Numbered from the stretch's first letter, positions 10,047 through 20,442 are shown. The stretch is 64,000 bases of DNA from Flavobacteriales bacterium (GCA_022402535.1 JAKRSD010000032.1:28274-92273); one strand, 5' to 3'. Made by a program: numbers and translations. The notes: generated by a model from the sequence alone, not told the origin.

Positions 10047-10054
10047 AAAAGGAG
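10047..10054 (+). promoter_or_regulatory. Strong Shine-Dalgarno site of rpoA
   Basis: AAAAGGAG ends 7 nt before the rpoA ATG, close to ideal complementarity and spacing for the 16S 3' end. Most genes in this window lack such a site, in line with the weak Shine-Dalgarno usage known for Bacteroidota, so its presence here stands out. Confidence 0.5.
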
Positions 10055-10061
10055 AGCACAA

Positions 10062-11054
10062 ATGGCTATTCTTGATTTTCAAAAACCGGATAAAGTTATC
10101 ATGCTTGAATCCGATGACCGCCAAGGTAAATTCGAATTCAGACCTCTTGAACCCGGATACGGAATTACAATCGGTAACTCCCTGAGAAGAATTCTTCTTT
10201 CTTCTCTAGAAGGATTTGCCATCACTTCCGTAAAAGTGGAAGGAGCTCCTCATGAGTTTTCTACCCTAAAAGGAGTGGTTGAGGATTTCACCGAAATCAT
10301 CCTGAATCTTAAAAAAGTACGATTTAAACGTCAAATCGATACGGTTAGTGATGAACGCGTGACTTTAAACTTCACCGGTCAGGACAAACTTACCGCAGGT
10401 GATTTAGGTAAATTTATCTCAGGATTTCAGGTGTTGAATAATGAGCAGGTAATCTGCCATATGGAACCCTCAGTAAAACTGAACATTGAGTTCACTATCG
10501 GAAAAGGTCGTGGTTACGTTCCTTCCGAAGAGAATAAAAATCCAAATGCCGATACAGGCGTTATAGCGATCGATTCTATCTTTACGCCAATCAAAAACGT
10601 GAAGTATTCTATCGAGAACTATCGGGTTGAGCAAAAAACAGACTATGAGAAGCTTGTTATCGAGATTCTTACTGACGGCTCTATCCATCCTAAAGATGCC
10701 TTGAAAGAAGCTGCTAAAATTCTTATTCATCACTTTATGCTTTTCTCTGACGAGAAAATCACATTGGATACTGAAGAAAAAACACAGACTGAAGAATTTG
10801 ACGAAGAATTCTTACACATGCGTCAACTGTTGAAATCCAAACTGGTGGATATGGATCTTTCCGTAAGAGCGTTGAACTGCCTAAAAGCTGCCGACGTGGA
10901 AACACTGGGAGAATTGGTTTCTTTCAACAAAAACGATCTTTTAAAATTCAGAAACTTTGGTAAAAAGTCTCTGATGGAATTAGAAGATCTGGTTAAAAGC
11001 AAAAGCTTACACTTCGGAATGAATGTGGGCAAATACAAGTTGGACAAGGAGTAA
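10062..11054 (+). CDS. rpoA: DNA-directed RNA polymerase subunit alpha
   Basis: Scaffold for RNA polymerase assembly and contact point for activators. The N-terminal dimerisation domain contains [20 protein letters not shown] and the C-terminal helix-hairpin-helix domain contains [20 protein letters not shown] (about residues 265-284) and [12 protein letters not shown]. Length 330 residues is typical. It is preceded by an unusually good Shine-Dalgarno sequence and followed 18 nt later by rplQ. Confidence 0.97.
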   Translation: MAILDFQKPDKVIMLESDDRQGKFEFRPLEPGYGITIGNSLRRILLSSLEGFAITSVKVEGAPHEFSTLKGVVEDFTEIILNLKKVRFKRQIDTVSDERVTLNFTGQDKLTAGDLGKFISGFQVLNNEQVICHMEPSVKLNIEFTIGKGRGYVPSEENKNPNADTGVIAIDSIFTPIKNVKYSIENYRVEQKTDYEKLVIEILTDGSIHPKDALKEAAKILIHHFMLFSDEKITLDTEEKTQTEEFDEEFLHMRQLLKSKLVDMDLSVRALNCLKAADVETLGELVSFNKNDLLKFRNFGKKSLMELEDLVKSKSLHFGMNVGKYKLDKE

Positions 11055-11072
11055 TCCTATAAAAGTATTGAA

Positions 11073-11591
11073 ATGAGACACGGTAAAAAAGTAAACCACT
11101 TGGGCAGAACGGCCCCTCACAGAAGAGCTTTGCTCTCTAATATGGCCACTTCACTGATTACCCACAAACGTATTACGACTACTGTAGCTAAAGCTAAAGC
11201 ACTTCGTAAGTATGTAGAACCTCTGCTGAATAAGTCTAAAACAGACAGCACACATTCACGCAGGGTAGTATTCAGCTATCTTCAGAATAAAGATGCCGTA
11301 ACGGAACTGTTTCGCGAAATTTCCGGCAAAATTGCCGAAAGAAACGGTGGCTACACACGCATCATCAAATTGGGCGCAAGACCCGGTGATAATGCTGAAA
11401 TGGCAATCATTGAATTAGTAGATTACAATACAGTACTCACTAAGGGAACTAAAGCAGCTCCTGCCAAAAAACGTACCCGTCGTGGTGCTAAAGCTACTGC
11501 TCCTGCTGCTGAAAAAGCGGTAGAAGAAGTAAAGCCGGTAGAAGAAGCTCCCGCTGAAGAATCTAAAACAGAAGAAAGCGGAAACGAATAA
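11073..11591 (+). CDS. rplQ: 50S ribosomal protein L17 with C-terminal extension
   Basis: Large-subunit protein at the tunnel exit. The core [20 protein letters not shown] and [20 protein letters not shown] is standard. Beyond residue ~120 there is an extra tail of about 50 residues, first Lys/Arg/Ala-rich and then Glu/Ala/Pro-rich, so the protein is 172 rather than about 120-130 residues. Such low-complexity tails are frequent in Bacteroidota L17. It is the last ribosomal gene and is followed by an intrinsic terminator. Confidence 0.96.
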   Translation: MRHGKKVNHLGRTAPHRRALLSNMATSLITHKRITTTVAKAKALRKYVEPLLNKSKTDSTHSRRVVFSYLQNKDAVTELFREISGKIAERNGGYTRIIKLGARPGDNAEMAIIELVDYNTVLTKGTKAAPAKKRTRRGAKATAPAAEKAVEEVKPVEEAPAEESKTEESGNE

Positions 11592-11620
11592 GTATGTTTT
11601 TTTAACTAATTATCAAGAAA

Positions 11621-11652
11621 GGGTAAATCGCTTTGATTTATCCTTTTTTTTT
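11621..11652 (+). terminator. Terminator of the ribosomal protein cluster
   Basis: A 9-bp stem (GGGTAAATC with GATTTATCC, one G-T pair, 5-nt loop) is followed by ten T residues. It lies between rplQ and carA and is the first clear intrinsic terminator after the ribosomal genes. Confidence 0.8.
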
Positions 11653-11677
11653 GCAAATAAATTCACAAGGAATACTC

Positions 11678-12772
11678 ATGAAATACGAAATTGCGCAGGA
11701 TGCATTTGTACTTCTCGCCGATGGTACATTGTTTAAAGGAAGAGCAGCCGGAAAACCGGGAACCGCCACAGGCGAAATCTGCTTTAACACAGCCATGACG
11801 GGATACCAGGAAACATTTACTGATCCCTCCTATTATGGACAGATTCTTACCATGACCAATGCTCATATCGGTAACTACAATGTTAACGAAGAGGAAACCG
11901 AATCCAATTCCATTAAAATATCGGCCTTGGTATGTAAAAATTTCTCGCTGAAAGGTTCACGTATCAAATCATACACAAATCTTGACCAATATTTTAAAGA
12001 CGCAGGCATAACCGTTATTTCTGATGTGGATACCCGGGCTTTGGTAAGACATATTCGTAATAAAGGAGCCATGAATGCCATAGTTTCTACAGAAATCAAA
12101 GACGTAGAAACCCTTAAACAGATGTTGTCTGAAGTGCCCTCGATGCAGGGATTGGAGTTATCATCCAAAGTTTCGTGTACTGAACCCTATTTTGAGGGCA
12201 GTCCGGATTCGGCAAAGAAAGTAGCGGTTTTGGATTTGGGACTGAAGCATAATATTGTTCGTTGCCTTACCGAACGGGGATGTTATGTACAGGTTTTTCC
12301 GATGAATACGTCTTATGCAGAAATGAAAGCCTGGAATCCTGACGGATATATGATAACCAATGGTCCCGGTGATCCCGAAACGCTTGAAAAACCCATTCAG
12401 ACCGTAAAAGACATTGTAGCAGCAAATGAAAAATTGTTCGGCATCTGCCTTGGACATCAGGTGCTGGCAATTGCCGGCGGATTAAGCACCTATAAGATGG
12501 TGAACGGGCATCGCGGTATAAACCATCCTATTTTAAACCATATTACAGGAAAGGGCGAAATTACCTCTCAAAATCACGGTTTTGTGGTGGATGAAAAAAC
12601 ACTGGGCAATAATCCCGAAATTGAAGTGACCCATACCCACTTAAATGATGGAACTATTGCCGGCATCAGACTGAAAAACAAACCGGTGTTCTCCGTGCAG
12701 TATCACCCGGAAGCATTTGCGGGTCCGCATGATTCCCGCTATCTTTTTGACCAATTTGTTGACACTTTATAA
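11678..12772 (+). CDS. carA: Carbamoyl-phosphate synthase small subunit
   Basis: Glutamine amidotransferase subunit that supplies ammonia to CarB for carbamoyl phosphate in pyrimidine and arginine synthesis. The class I amidotransferase triad is visible: Cys in LFGICLGHQVL, and His/Glu in FSVQYHPEA. The N-terminal domain has the typical TGEICFNTAMTGYQETFTDPSY block. I start at MKYEIAQDAFVLLADG, preceded by AAGGA; an upstream in-frame TTG would lie inside the terminator hairpin. Length 364 residues is normal. carB is not in the window. rplQ-carA adjacency is common in Flavobacteriales. Confidence 0.95.
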   Translation: MKYEIAQDAFVLLADGTLFKGRAAGKPGTATGEICFNTAMTGYQETFTDPSYYGQILTMTNAHIGNYNVNEEETESNSIKISALVCKNFSLKGSRIKSYTNLDQYFKDAGITVISDVDTRALVRHIRNKGAMNAIVSTEIKDVETLKQMLSEVPSMQGLELSSKVSCTEPYFEGSPDSAKKVAVLDLGLKHNIVRCLTERGCYVQVFPMNTSYAEMKAWNPDGYMITNGPGDPETLEKPIQTVKDIVAANEKLFGICLGHQVLAIAGGLSTYKMVNGHRGINHPILNHITGKGEITSQNHGFVVDEKTLGNNPEIEVTHTHLNDGTIAGIRLKNKPVFSVQYHPEAFAGPHDSRYLFDQFVDTL

Positions 12773-12789
12773 TATTCCCTTTACATTTG
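12759..12789 (+). promoter_or_regulatory. Bacteroidota-type promoter of first peptidase gene
   Basis: A -33-like TTG at 12759 is followed after 20 nt by TACATTTG (12782-12789), matching the TAnnTTTG -7 consensus. The ATG is 18 nt downstream. The element overlaps the carA stop, so the peptidase is transcribed separately. Confidence 0.6.
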
Positions 12790-12807
12790 ATTATCAAACT
12801 CACACAC

Positions 12808-15345
12808 ATGAAAAACATTTACATTTCCGCATTACTTCTTCTACTCTCTGTAGCAGGATTACATGCACAAAAATCCATTTTTTCATTAGCACCTTCGGGC
12901 TACACCTATCAAACCGATGTAAATAAAATAGCTGCAACACAGGTGCAAGCTCCTTCTTCAAGTATGATTGCTTCGTTAATAAACGGAACTCATCCAAAAA
13001 GTGGGGAAATGTATATCATCGGATACAATACACCCGTAAATCTTACCATGCAGAATTCCGGGGAATGGCATTCATACAACGGGTTTAAAACCTGGAGATT
13101 GAAACTAAAAAGTGCAGGAGCCGAAGGAATCGCCCTGTTGTATTCTAAGTTCCGCATTCCGGAATCAGCTTCCGTATTTGTATATAACAGCGCGTTTACC
13201 CATAAATCAAGAGCTTATCGAGGTGATGAAAACCCTGCGGGAGAGCATTTTTCAACCGAGATTATTACAGGTGACGAAATCGTATTGGAATATTGGGTTC
13301 CGGAAACCGAAACCCGCGATGCGGAAATCGTTATTGAAGCGGTTTCTCATATATTCCGTGAGGGGGCTAAGTTCCAACCTAAGAATTTTCAACAAAATGG
13401 TGCCTCTGACCCTTGCCAGGTGAATGTAAACTGTACTGAAGGAAATAACTGGCAGGACCAAAAAAGAGGGGTAGCTAAAATTTATGTAGTTGATGGAAAT
13501 TTTGGCGGACTTTGTTCCGGTTCGCTAATCAACAATACGGCAGAGGATTGCAAAAATTATTTTTTAACTGCTCAACATTGCGGAGCCGGCGCTACCACCT
13601 CTAACATGAATCAGTGGCAGTTTTATTTTAATTTCGAATCTTCCAACTGTTCTAATTTAACATCATCTCAAGCTAATGCCGTGGATAATCAGGTAAGAAC
13701 AGGTTGTACAAAAAGAGCATTTAGCGGAACCACATCCAACATTAATCATTCAGACTTTTTGTTAGTTGAATTTAATACAGCCATTCCATCTGACTACAAT
13801 GTTTATTATAACGGATGGAACCGAAATAACACAGCCGCTACAAGTGGGGTCGGCATTCACCACCCTTCCGGTGATATCAAAAAAATCAGTACTTATACAG
13901 GTACACTACAAAACACTAATTGGCAGGGAACGCCATCCGGCTCACATTGGAGAGTAATTTGGACAGGGACCACAAACGGCCACGGGGTAACGGAAGGTGG
14001 TTCATCCGGTTCTCCTATATTCAACCAAAACAAGCAAATTGTAGGTGATCTTTCCGGAGGCTCATCATATTGTAATACTGTACAACCCGGCGGTCAGAAT
14101 CAACCCGATTTATATGGCAAATTCTCTTATAGCTGGGAAACTGCCGGCGCCAATAACAACCAACGTTTAAGACCTTGGTTAGATCCCTTGGGAACCAACC
14201 CCACCACATTGAACGGCAAAAATGCCTGTGGCTCCACTCCCCCACCCACAGGTACTTGTGATACAACATCTCATTTTATCATCGGCACCCATACCGCATC
14301 GGCATTGACAGCTCCAGGCGGAACCGGATGGATTGCAGGAAATAACTCTTATAATGATAAAGCAAAAGCTGAATTATTCATCAACACGTTCCCTGCCAAT
14401 TCACAGATTACCGGATTTTACATGTTTTTCCACGCAGCCGTAGGGACTGGAAACGTTACGTTCAAAATTTGGGATGCCACGGGTGCCGGAGGAACACCGG
14501 GAGCTGTGTTAGTGCAGGGTACTGCCGCAGCCAATACCATTCCAACTAACGGCAATGCAATCTTATTTACATTACCCACACCGATTAACATCACGGGTAA
14601 TTTCTATGTAGGTTTTGATATTCCAACGGCTGCCGGAACTTCGGTTGGATTGTATACCACTGCTGCCAATCAGGTAGCGACCAACTATGCCTGGGAACAA
14701 TGGAGCAATAACACATGGAACTCTTATGAGACTTCATACGGTCAAAAATATGCACATGCCATATTTGTGAGTGTTTGTCCTCAAGGAGGAGCTGGCGGTG
14801 CTGCCCCGGTAGCGAATTTTACGGCAAATACTACCAATATTCCGGTAGGAAATACGGTAAGTTTCACTCAAACCAGCACAAACAATCCTACCACTTTCGC
14901 ATGGACCATCAACCCGAGTGCCGGTACTTCGTTCGTATCAGGAACTACGGCATCTTCTGCGAATCCAATCGTGCAGTTTAATAATGTAGGCCAATACACT
15001 GTTACGCTAACTGCATCCAATGCCAATGGTTCTGACGGAGAAACCAAAACCAATTATATCAATGTATATAACAATGCAAGCATTGGAAGCCAGGAAGTCA
15101 TTGAGTCCGTTTCCATTTTCCCGAATCCGGTGACTGAAATGTTGAACCTTCAATTCTCTTCACCGATTATTGAAGATATTTACGTAACCGTATATGACAT
15201 GGTCGGTAAACGTATCAGCCAGGTATTCATTCCTTCCGGAACCTCAAGTTATCAGATATCTGCCGAAGGGTGGGCAAATGGTATGTACAATTTGGAAATC
15301 CGTACAGGAAATTTTATTACTTCGCAAAAAATCATAAAAAACTAG
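12808..15345 (+). CDS. Secreted trypsin-fold endopeptidase with PKD and T9SS sorting domain
   Basis: Predicted extracellular serine peptidase of the lysyl-endopeptidase/trypsin type (family S1). The 845-residue protein has a signal peptide ending LHAQ at about residue 21, a prodomain-like region to about 190, and a peptidase domain with likely triad His257 (LTAQHCGAG), Asp316 (SDFLLVEF) and Ser400 (GGSSGSP). A jelly-roll-like region (about 480-665) follows, then one PKD-type domain (about 680-760), and a C-terminal tail with FPNPVTEMLNLQF, typical of T9SS type A cargo. The start ATG gives the clean signal peptide; a TTG 21 nt upstream overlaps the promoter. The next gene is a shorter paralogue. 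Substrate is unknown. Confidence 0.88.
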   Translation: MKNIYISALLLLLSVAGLHAQKSIFSLAPSGYTYQTDVNKIAATQVQAPSSSMIASLINGTHPKSGEMYIIGYNTPVNLTMQNSGEWHSYNGFKTWRLKLKSAGAEGIALLYSKFRIPESASVFVYNSAFTHKSRAYRGDENPAGEHFSTEIITGDEIVLEYWVPETETRDAEIVIEAVSHIFREGAKFQPKNFQQNGASDPCQVNVNCTEGNNWQDQKRGVAKIYVVDGNFGGLCSGSLINNTAEDCKNYFLTAQHCGAGATTSNMNQWQFYFNFESSNCSNLTSSQANAVDNQVRTGCTKRAFSGTTSNINHSDFLLVEFNTAIPSDYNVYYNGWNRNNTAATSGVGIHHPSGDIKKISTYTGTLQNTNWQGTPSGSHWRVIWTGTTNGHGVTEGGSSGSPIFNQNKQIVGDLSGGSSYCNTVQPGGQNQPDLYGKFSYSWETAGANNNQRLRPWLDPLGTNPTTLNGKNACGSTPPPTGTCDTTSHFIIGTHTASALTAPGGTGWIAGNNSYNDKAKAELFINTFPANSQITGFYMFFHAAVGTGNVTFKIWDATGAGGTPGAVLVQGTAAANTIPTNGNAILFTLPTPINITGNFYVGFDIPTAAGTSVGLYTTAANQVATNYAWEQWSNNTWNSYETSYGQKYAHAIFVSVCPQGGAGGAAPVANFTANTTNIPVGNTVSFTQTSTNNPTTFAWTINPSAGTSFVSGTTASSANPIVQFNNVGQYTVTLTASNANGSDGETKTNYINVYNNASIGSQEVIESVSIFPNPVTEMLNLQFSSPIIEDIYVTVYDMVGKRISQVFIPSGTSSYQISAEGWANGMYNLEIRTGNFITSQKIIKN

Positions 15346-15371
15346 TTTGAGATTCGCTCAACTTATTAATC

Positions 15372-15396
15372 AGGGGCCTTTGGCCCCTTTTTTTTT
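15372..15396 (+). terminator. Intrinsic terminator between the two peptidase genes
   Basis: AGGGGCC-TTT-GGCCCCT forms a 7-bp GC-rich stem followed by a run of T. It ends the first peptidase transcript. Confidence 0.85.
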
Positions 15397-15403
15397 AACT
15401 TTG
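15396..15403 (+). promoter_or_regulatory. -7 element of second peptidase gene
   Basis: TAACTTTG matches TAnnTTTG and lies 20 nt before the ATG, immediately after the terminator. No well-spaced -33 TTG is seen, so support is moderate. Confidence 0.45.
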
Positions 15404-15423
15404 AATTAAATATTATCTTTTTG

Positions 15424-17367
15424 ATGAAACAATTATTCATTTCAGCCACCTTGATTTTAACGGGAATCTTCTCCATGAATGCCCAACAAAATCAAAAAGA
15501 ATTACCGCTAAGCTTTAGCACTAATTTACAGATACATTCCGAAATTCCATTTACTCAAATCAGCAAACCCGATGTAAAGGCATTGTTGGAAGAAGATAAA
15601 ATCAGAGACAAACAGGGTAAATTTTACAGAACAGGAATTATAACGGAAGTCCCCACACACTCTGCCGTAAAAGGTAAATATTCTTTCGAGGGAAACAACG
15701 TAATCTGGCAGCATGGATTTACTGCTCAGGCAGCCAAATCTATCGGTTTATACTTTGATTATTTGGCCATACCCGAAGGGGGTAAACTCTTTGTTTACAG
15801 CTCCGATTTAACACACGTGGTAGGGCCATTCACTTCAGAAAATTCGCCCAATGCTGATGTATTTGCAACAGCTCCCGTGGTAGGAGAAAGTCTGATTCTG
15901 GAATATAACGGTCCAAAAGAAACGGCCGAAATGTTTGAATTCATCCTAAATGAAGTGAGCTATAATTACAGAAATGGTGGATTTGGTCCTAAAAATGCAT
16001 CAAACTTTGGAGATTCTGACCCCTGTCAAGTAAATGCGAATTGCTCCGAAGGAAATTCCTGGGATGCCCAGAAGCGCTCTGTAGTTAAAATTGTGGTGAG
16101 AGATGGTTCTTTTACGGGTTTATGTTCAGGAAATTTAATCAACAGTGCAACTAATGACTGTACTCCTTATGTTTTAACGGCTAACCATTGCGGAGCAGGA
16201 GCCAGCATAACCAACTTCAAACAATGGGTTTTCTATTTCAATTTTGAAACGCCGGGATGTACTAATCCCGCTTCGGCCAATGACTTAGATGATCAGGTGG
16301 CTTCCGGTTGTTTAAAAATGAGCTGTTCTGCGGATGTTTCAGATGTAATTGCTTCAGACTTTTTGTTGGTTCATATTAAAAACAGACCAGCCAGTTCCTA
16401 TAATGCGTTTATGGCCGGATGGTCCAGAAGTACATCCGCATCTTCTTCCGGAGTTGGAATTCATCATCCTTCGGGGGATGTTAAGAAAATTTCCACCTAC
16501 ACGGCTTCACTTACCAATTCAGGCTGGTCGGGTACAAACTGGGGCAAACACTGGGGAGTAGTTTGGGCAGCCACAGCAAATGGACACGGTGTAACGGAAG
16601 GAGGCTCCTCCGGTTCGGCAATTTTTAACTCCGCAGGACAGATTGTGGGTAAACTCAGTGGAGGAAGTTCTTTCTGCTCCAATACAAACGGAATGGATGT
16701 GTACGGAAAATTCTCTTACAGCTGGGATCAAACGGCCAGCACACCCAACAGAAGATTAAAAGATTGGTTAGACAAATCCAATACTAACCCGACCACATTA
16801 GCCGGCAAAGAGGTAAGCACCTGTGCATCGGCGGCTTTACCGACAGTAGAATTTGTTGCGGACAACACTACTCCGAGTGTGGGTCAACTGGTTAATCTGA
16901 CCAATCAAAGTACCGGAACTGCCGACGGCTATTTATGGACGATTACGCCTAATACGTTTAGCTATGTAAATGGAACGAATGAAAATTCAGAAAATCCTCA
17001 GGTAATATTCAATTCCACTTCGTCTTACTCTGTCATACTTCATGTGTATAACAATGCAGGGTATAATATTCGCTCACGTCCTGCATATATCAAACCCCAT
17101 AGTGTGGCGGGAATCGGAGAAAATGAAAATTCTACATTAACAATTTACCCAAATCCCAGCAACGGTTTATTTTGGCTTACAGCTCAATCAGGGAAGTTAA
17201 TTGATAAAGTAACTTTAATGGATTTAAATGGAAAAATAGTCGCAGAATACAACGTAAATGCAACGGCTATTGAAATAAATCAGAAGGGATTAAGCCAAGG
17301 CGTTTATCTGCTTAAGATTCTAAGTGAAGGAAAAGAATTCACTGAAAAATTGATAATTAAAGAATAA
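15424..17367 (+). CDS. Secreted trypsin-fold endopeptidase with T9SS sorting domain (paralogue)
   Basis: Second predicted extracellular S1-type peptidase, 647 residues. Signal peptide ends FSMNAQ near residue 21. Likely triad: His255 (LTANHCGAG), Asp312 (SDFLLVHI), Ser396 (GGSSGSA). A PKD-like domain (about 480-560) and a sorting tail with IYPNPSNGLFWL follow. The prodomain and catalytic region align well by eye with the upstream gene (DPCQVNxNCxEGNxWxxQKR and GVGIHHPSGDxKKISTYT in both), but the ~185-residue jelly-roll-like insert is absent. The pair therefore looks like a tandem duplication followed by domain gain or loss. Both have their own promoter and terminator. Confidence 0.88.
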   Translation: MKQLFISATLILTGIFSMNAQQNQKELPLSFSTNLQIHSEIPFTQISKPDVKALLEEDKIRDKQGKFYRTGIITEVPTHSAVKGKYSFEGNNVIWQHGFTAQAAKSIGLYFDYLAIPEGGKLFVYSSDLTHVVGPFTSENSPNADVFATAPVVGESLILEYNGPKETAEMFEFILNEVSYNYRNGGFGPKNASNFGDSDPCQVNANCSEGNSWDAQKRSVVKIVVRDGSFTGLCSGNLINSATNDCTPYVLTANHCGAGASITNFKQWVFYFNFETPGCTNPASANDLDDQVASGCLKMSCSADVSDVIASDFLLVHIKNRPASSYNAFMAGWSRSTSASSSGVGIHHPSGDVKKISTYTASLTNSGWSGTNWGKHWGVVWAATANGHGVTEGGSSGSAIFNSAGQIVGKLSGGSSFCSNTNGMDVYGKFSYSWDQTASTPNRRLKDWLDKSNTNPTTLAGKEVSTCASAALPTVEFVADNTTPSVGQLVNLTNQSTGTADGYLWTITPNTFSYVNGTNENSENPQVIFNSTSSYSVILHVYNNAGYNIRSRPAYIKPHSVAGIGENENSTLTIYPNPSNGLFWLTAQSGKLIDKVTLMDLNGKIVAEYNVNATAIEINQKGLSQGVYLLKILSEGKEFTEKLIIKE

Positions 17368-17386
17368 TCGGGAAAAAACATCCCAT

Positions 17387-17414
17387 AAAAAAAGGCCCTA
17401 TCAGGGCCTTTTTT
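17387..17414. terminator. Bidirectional terminator between peptidase gene and proS
   Basis: A-tract, GGCCCT-atc-AGGGCC hairpin, T-tract: symmetrical, so it can end both the rightward peptidase gene and the leftward proS gene. Confidence 0.85.
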
Positions 17415-17432
17415 GTTATTACTAAATGATGA

Positions 17433-18908
17433 TTAATATGCTCTTGCAAATAAAACCCTACCACTTGAAGGTTTACCACTGAATACGCAAACACCGGGTT
17501 CAGCACTTCTGTTTAACGGAATACAACGGATAGTTGCTTTTGTTTCTGCTTTGATGGCTTCTTCGGTTTCGGGAGTGCCATCCCAATGAGCACTGATAAA
17601 TCCTCCCGGGCCATTCAGAATTTCTTTAAATTCTTCGAAATTATTGGCTTCGCGGGTATTTTGAGTCATTCTTTCGAAAGCCTTATTCAATAAACCCTGT
17701 TGAATTTCAACCAATAAATTTTCAATTCTTTCGGACAAACCATCCATTGATATGGTAGCCTTTTCCTGTGTATCTCTCCTTGCCAATTCTACCGAATTTT
17801 GAGCCAAATCACGAGGTCCTACTGCAATACGCAGAGGAACACCTTTGAGTTCATATTCAGCGAATTTCCAACCCGGTTTTTGGTTGTCTTTATCATCCAG
17901 TTTTGCACGAATACCGATTTTTTTCAGGCTTTCACAAATCTGTTTACCGGCTTCAATGGTTTGTGTTTGCTCTTCATCCGTTCTGTAAATAGGAACAATG
18001 ATTACCTGAATAGGGGCAACCTGCGGAGGCAGCACCAGACCATTATCATCAGAATGAGTCATGATAAGAGCACCCATCAAACGGGTTGATACCCCCCAGG
18101 AAGTAGCCCATACATAGTCTAACTTGCCGTCTTTCCCGGCAAACTTCACATCAAATGCCTTGGCGAAATTTTGACCCAAAAAGTGAGAAGTACCCGCCTG
18201 AAGCGCTTTACCATCCTGCATTAATGCTTCTATGCAATACGTATCTTCAGCACCGGCAAATCGCTCGCTTTCTGTTTTTACCCCTTTGATTACCGGGATA
18301 GCCAAAATATTTTCTGCAAATTCGGCATATACATCCAACATTTTCACGGTTTCTTCCACCGCTTCTTCTTTGGTGGCGTGTGCGGTATGCCCTTCCTGCC
18401 ATAAAAACTCAGCCGTGCGCAAAAACAGACGGGTTCTCATTTCCCAACGAACCACATTGGCCCATTGGTTAACCAATATTGGAAGGTCTCTATAACTCTG
18501 AATCCAATTTTTATAAGTGTTCCAGATTATCGCTTCACTGGTAGGTCTTACCACCAACTCTTCTTCCAATTTGGCTTCGGGGTCAACCATCAATTTTCCC
18601 GGATTGGAAGGATCGTTTTTAAGTCTGTAATGTGTAACCACCGCACACTCTTTGGCAAATCCTTCTGCGTTTTTTTCTTCTGCTTCAAACAAACTTTTGG
18701 GAACAAACAGGGGGAAATACGCATTTTCGTGGCCTGTATCTTTGAACCTTCTGTCTAATTCGGATTGCATTTTTTCCCATATGGAATATCCGTAAGGTTT
18801 AATCACCATGCAACCTCGAACAGCACTATGCTCGGCCAATCCGGCCCTCACTACCAGTTCGTTATACCACTCTGAGTAATTTTCTTCTCTTGATATTAGC
18901 TTTTTCAC
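17433..18908 (-). CDS. proS: Prolyl-tRNA synthetase, archaeal/eukaryotic-like type
   Basis: Charges tRNA-Pro with proline. The 491-residue protein has class II motifs, e.g. motif 2 around [20 protein letters not shown], a C-terminal anticodon-binding domain ([16 protein letters not shown] onward) and the extra C-terminal module ending RVLFARAY. It lacks the large INS editing domain of E. coli-type ProRS. This is the ProS type 3 architecture, usual in Bacteroidota. It is divergent from the repeat-rich lipoprotein gene. Confidence 0.96.
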   Translation of the reverse strand: MKKLISREENYSEWYNELVVRAGLAEHSAVRGCMVIKPYGYSIWEKMQSELDRRFKDTGHENAYFPLFVPKSLFEAEEKNAEGFAKECAVVTHYRLKNDPSNPGKLMVDPEAKLEEELVVRPTSEAIIWNTYKNWIQSYRDLPILVNQWANVVRWEMRTRLFLRTAEFLWQEGHTAHATKEEAVEETVKMLDVYAEFAENILAIPVIKGVKTESERFAGAEDTYCIEALMQDGKALQAGTSHFLGQNFAKAFDVKFAGKDGKLDYVWATSWGVSTRLMGALIMTHSDDNGLVLPPQVAPIQVIIVPIYRTDEEQTQTIEAGKQICESLKKIGIRAKLDDKDNQKPGWKFAEYELKGVPLRIAVGPRDLAQNSVELARRDTQEKATISMDGLSERIENLLVEIQQGLLNKAFERMTQNTREANNFEEFKEILNGPGGFISAHWDGTPETEEAIKAETKATIRCIPLNRSAEPGVCVFSGKPSSGRVLFARAY

Positions 18909-18958
18909 TGAAAATCTTTTTACCGGTATGGATTTTGTTTGTAATTTTAAACTCGTTG

Positions 18959-18989
18959 CAAAAGTAACGAACAGATTGTGTAACCCAAT
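18959..18989 (-). promoter_or_regulatory. Probable promoter of proS
   Basis: On the minus strand, TTG is followed after 19 nt by TACTTTTTG, one base longer than the TAnnTTTG consensus. It lies about 50 nt before the proS ATG, in the gap shared with the divergent gene. Confidence 0.4.
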
Positions 18990-19002
18990 AAAATAGTATA
19001 AA

Positions 19003-20439
19003 ATGAAAAAGGGTATTTGGGCGGTATTAGCCGTAACAGTTTTGCTTACCGTTTCGTGTTCCAGTTCCAGAAAAGCAGATTATTTATATTATGATGATGC
19101 TTACTATGGCATGAATGATGCCAAACGGGAATATAATAAACGAAACAGAACCCAACAAAATAATCGGGTTACCACACAATCTGCAAATGATTTTCAATCT
19201 GCCAATGATCCCAATTTTTTTGGCCATAATGCTAATCAGGGCAACACTTTTATAACCAATAATTATTATTCAAACGCCGGTATGACGGGTTATAACGGGT
19301 TTAGTCCATACAACAACTGGGGCAATAACTCATCTCTTTTCATAGGATATAATTCATGGAATAACCCTTGGATGTTTGGTAACAACTGGGGAGGATCCGG
19401 TTGGGGGAATCCATATTTTGGAAATCCATGGCAAGGTCATGGAGGATGGAACAGTCCTTGGAATAATTCGTGGAACAATCCATGGAATAACCCTTGGAAC
19501 AATCCTTGGAACAATCCATGGTCCGGCGGAGGATGGAACAATCCTTGGAATAATCCCTGGAACAACCCATGGTGTAACAATGGATTTGGTAATAACTGGG
19601 GTGGAGGTTTCGGCAATAACTGGGGCGGAGGTTTTGGCTTTGGCGGCGGAAACTTCGGCGGCAGCTGGGCTCCCGGTGTATCGGGTCTTTGGGGCGGCCG
19701 CGGAAGTGTTTCGGGCACTACGCCTACTACCAGTTTCAACCCACACTTTGTAGCCGGATTCATGAAGAATTCACAGAATAACAATACCTCGGGAACAGGT
19801 TCTTCTCCAGCTAATAATAACGTGAACAGCAGAGATGTGTCAAAGCCGATTACTACCAACGCTACACAGAATGCAACGGGCAAACCTCAGGCTGATTACT
19901 CCGGAAGAGTTCGCTCACCACAGGATGTTAACTCATCAGGCAGGGAACAAATTTCTCAACCCGATTATAACCGTATTCCCACTTCTGTTTCAAGTAAACC
20001 GTCAAATACTAACGTTCAAGATGCAAATAGAGCTCCCGTAAATACAAATGCACAACCTAATAATGGCCGTGTTATAACGCCACAACAGCAGCAGCCTTTC
20101 CAAAATCAGCCTCAGCGAACGTTTACACCTGCTGAGCAGCAACCACAGCAACCGCAACGTGTAATTACGCCTCAGCAACAACAGCAGCCTCAACAACAAC
20201 CACAGCGTGTAATTACGCCACAACAGCAGGCGCCCATTCAACAGCAACCACAGCGTAGTTTTACGCCATCTCAGAATTTTAATCAGGGCGGAGGTTCTCA
20301 AAACCCATCCCGTGGAAGTTTTTCATCCCCATCTTCGGGAGGCGGAGGTTCATTCTCTTCCCCTTCCTCCGGAGGAGGCGGTCGTTCGTCCGGTTCGGGA
20401 GGTGGAGGTTCTTCCTCATCCGGCGGCGGTAGAAGATAA
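19003..20439 (+). CDS. Repeat-rich lipoprotein with Asn-Pro-Trp and Gln-Pro repeats
   Basis: Function not recognised. A lipoprotein signal ends at Cys19 (LLTVSCSSS), so it is probably anchored in an envelope membrane. Residues about 100-235 are dominated by Trp, Asn, Gly and Pro, including roughly eight near-perfect WNNP units (about 150-190) encoded by a 12-bp DNA repeat. Residues about 360-425 contain repeats of [11 protein letters not shown] type, and the C-terminus is a Gly/Ser-rich tail. No globular catalytic domain is visible. The divergent proS and downstream OmpP1-type porin form a neighbourhood I recall from other Flavobacteriales. The aromatic repeats suggest an extended surface or matrix protein. 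Confidence 0.75.
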   Translation: MKKGIWAVLAVTVLLTVSCSSSRKADYLYYDDAYYGMNDAKREYNKRNRTQQNNRVTTQSANDFQSANDPNFFGHNANQGNTFITNNYYSNAGMTGYNGFSPYNNWGNNSSLFIGYNSWNNPWMFGNNWGGSGWGNPYFGNPWQGHGGWNSPWNNSWNNPWNNPWNNPWNNPWSGGGWNNPWNNPWNNPWCNNGFGNNWGGGFGNNWGGGFGFGGGNFGGSWAPGVSGLWGGRGSVSGTTPTTSFNPHFVAGFMKNSQNNNTSGTGSSPANNNVNSRDVSKPITTNATQNATGKPQADYSGRVRSPQDVNSSGREQISQPDYNRIPTSVSSKPSNTNVQDANRAPVNTNAQPNNGRVITPQQQQPFQNQPQRTFTPAEQQPQQPQRVITPQQQQQPQQQPQRVITPQQQAPIQQQPQRSFTPSQNFNQGGGSQNPSRGSFSSPSSGGGGSFSSPSSGGGGRSSGSGGGGSSSSGGGRR

Positions 20440-20442
20440 TAT

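Noticed and set aside
19340..19883. Pro-, Trp- and Cys/Ser-rich open frames overlapping the WNNP repeats
   Set aside because: They are shadow frames of the 12-bp repeat in the lipoprotein gene.
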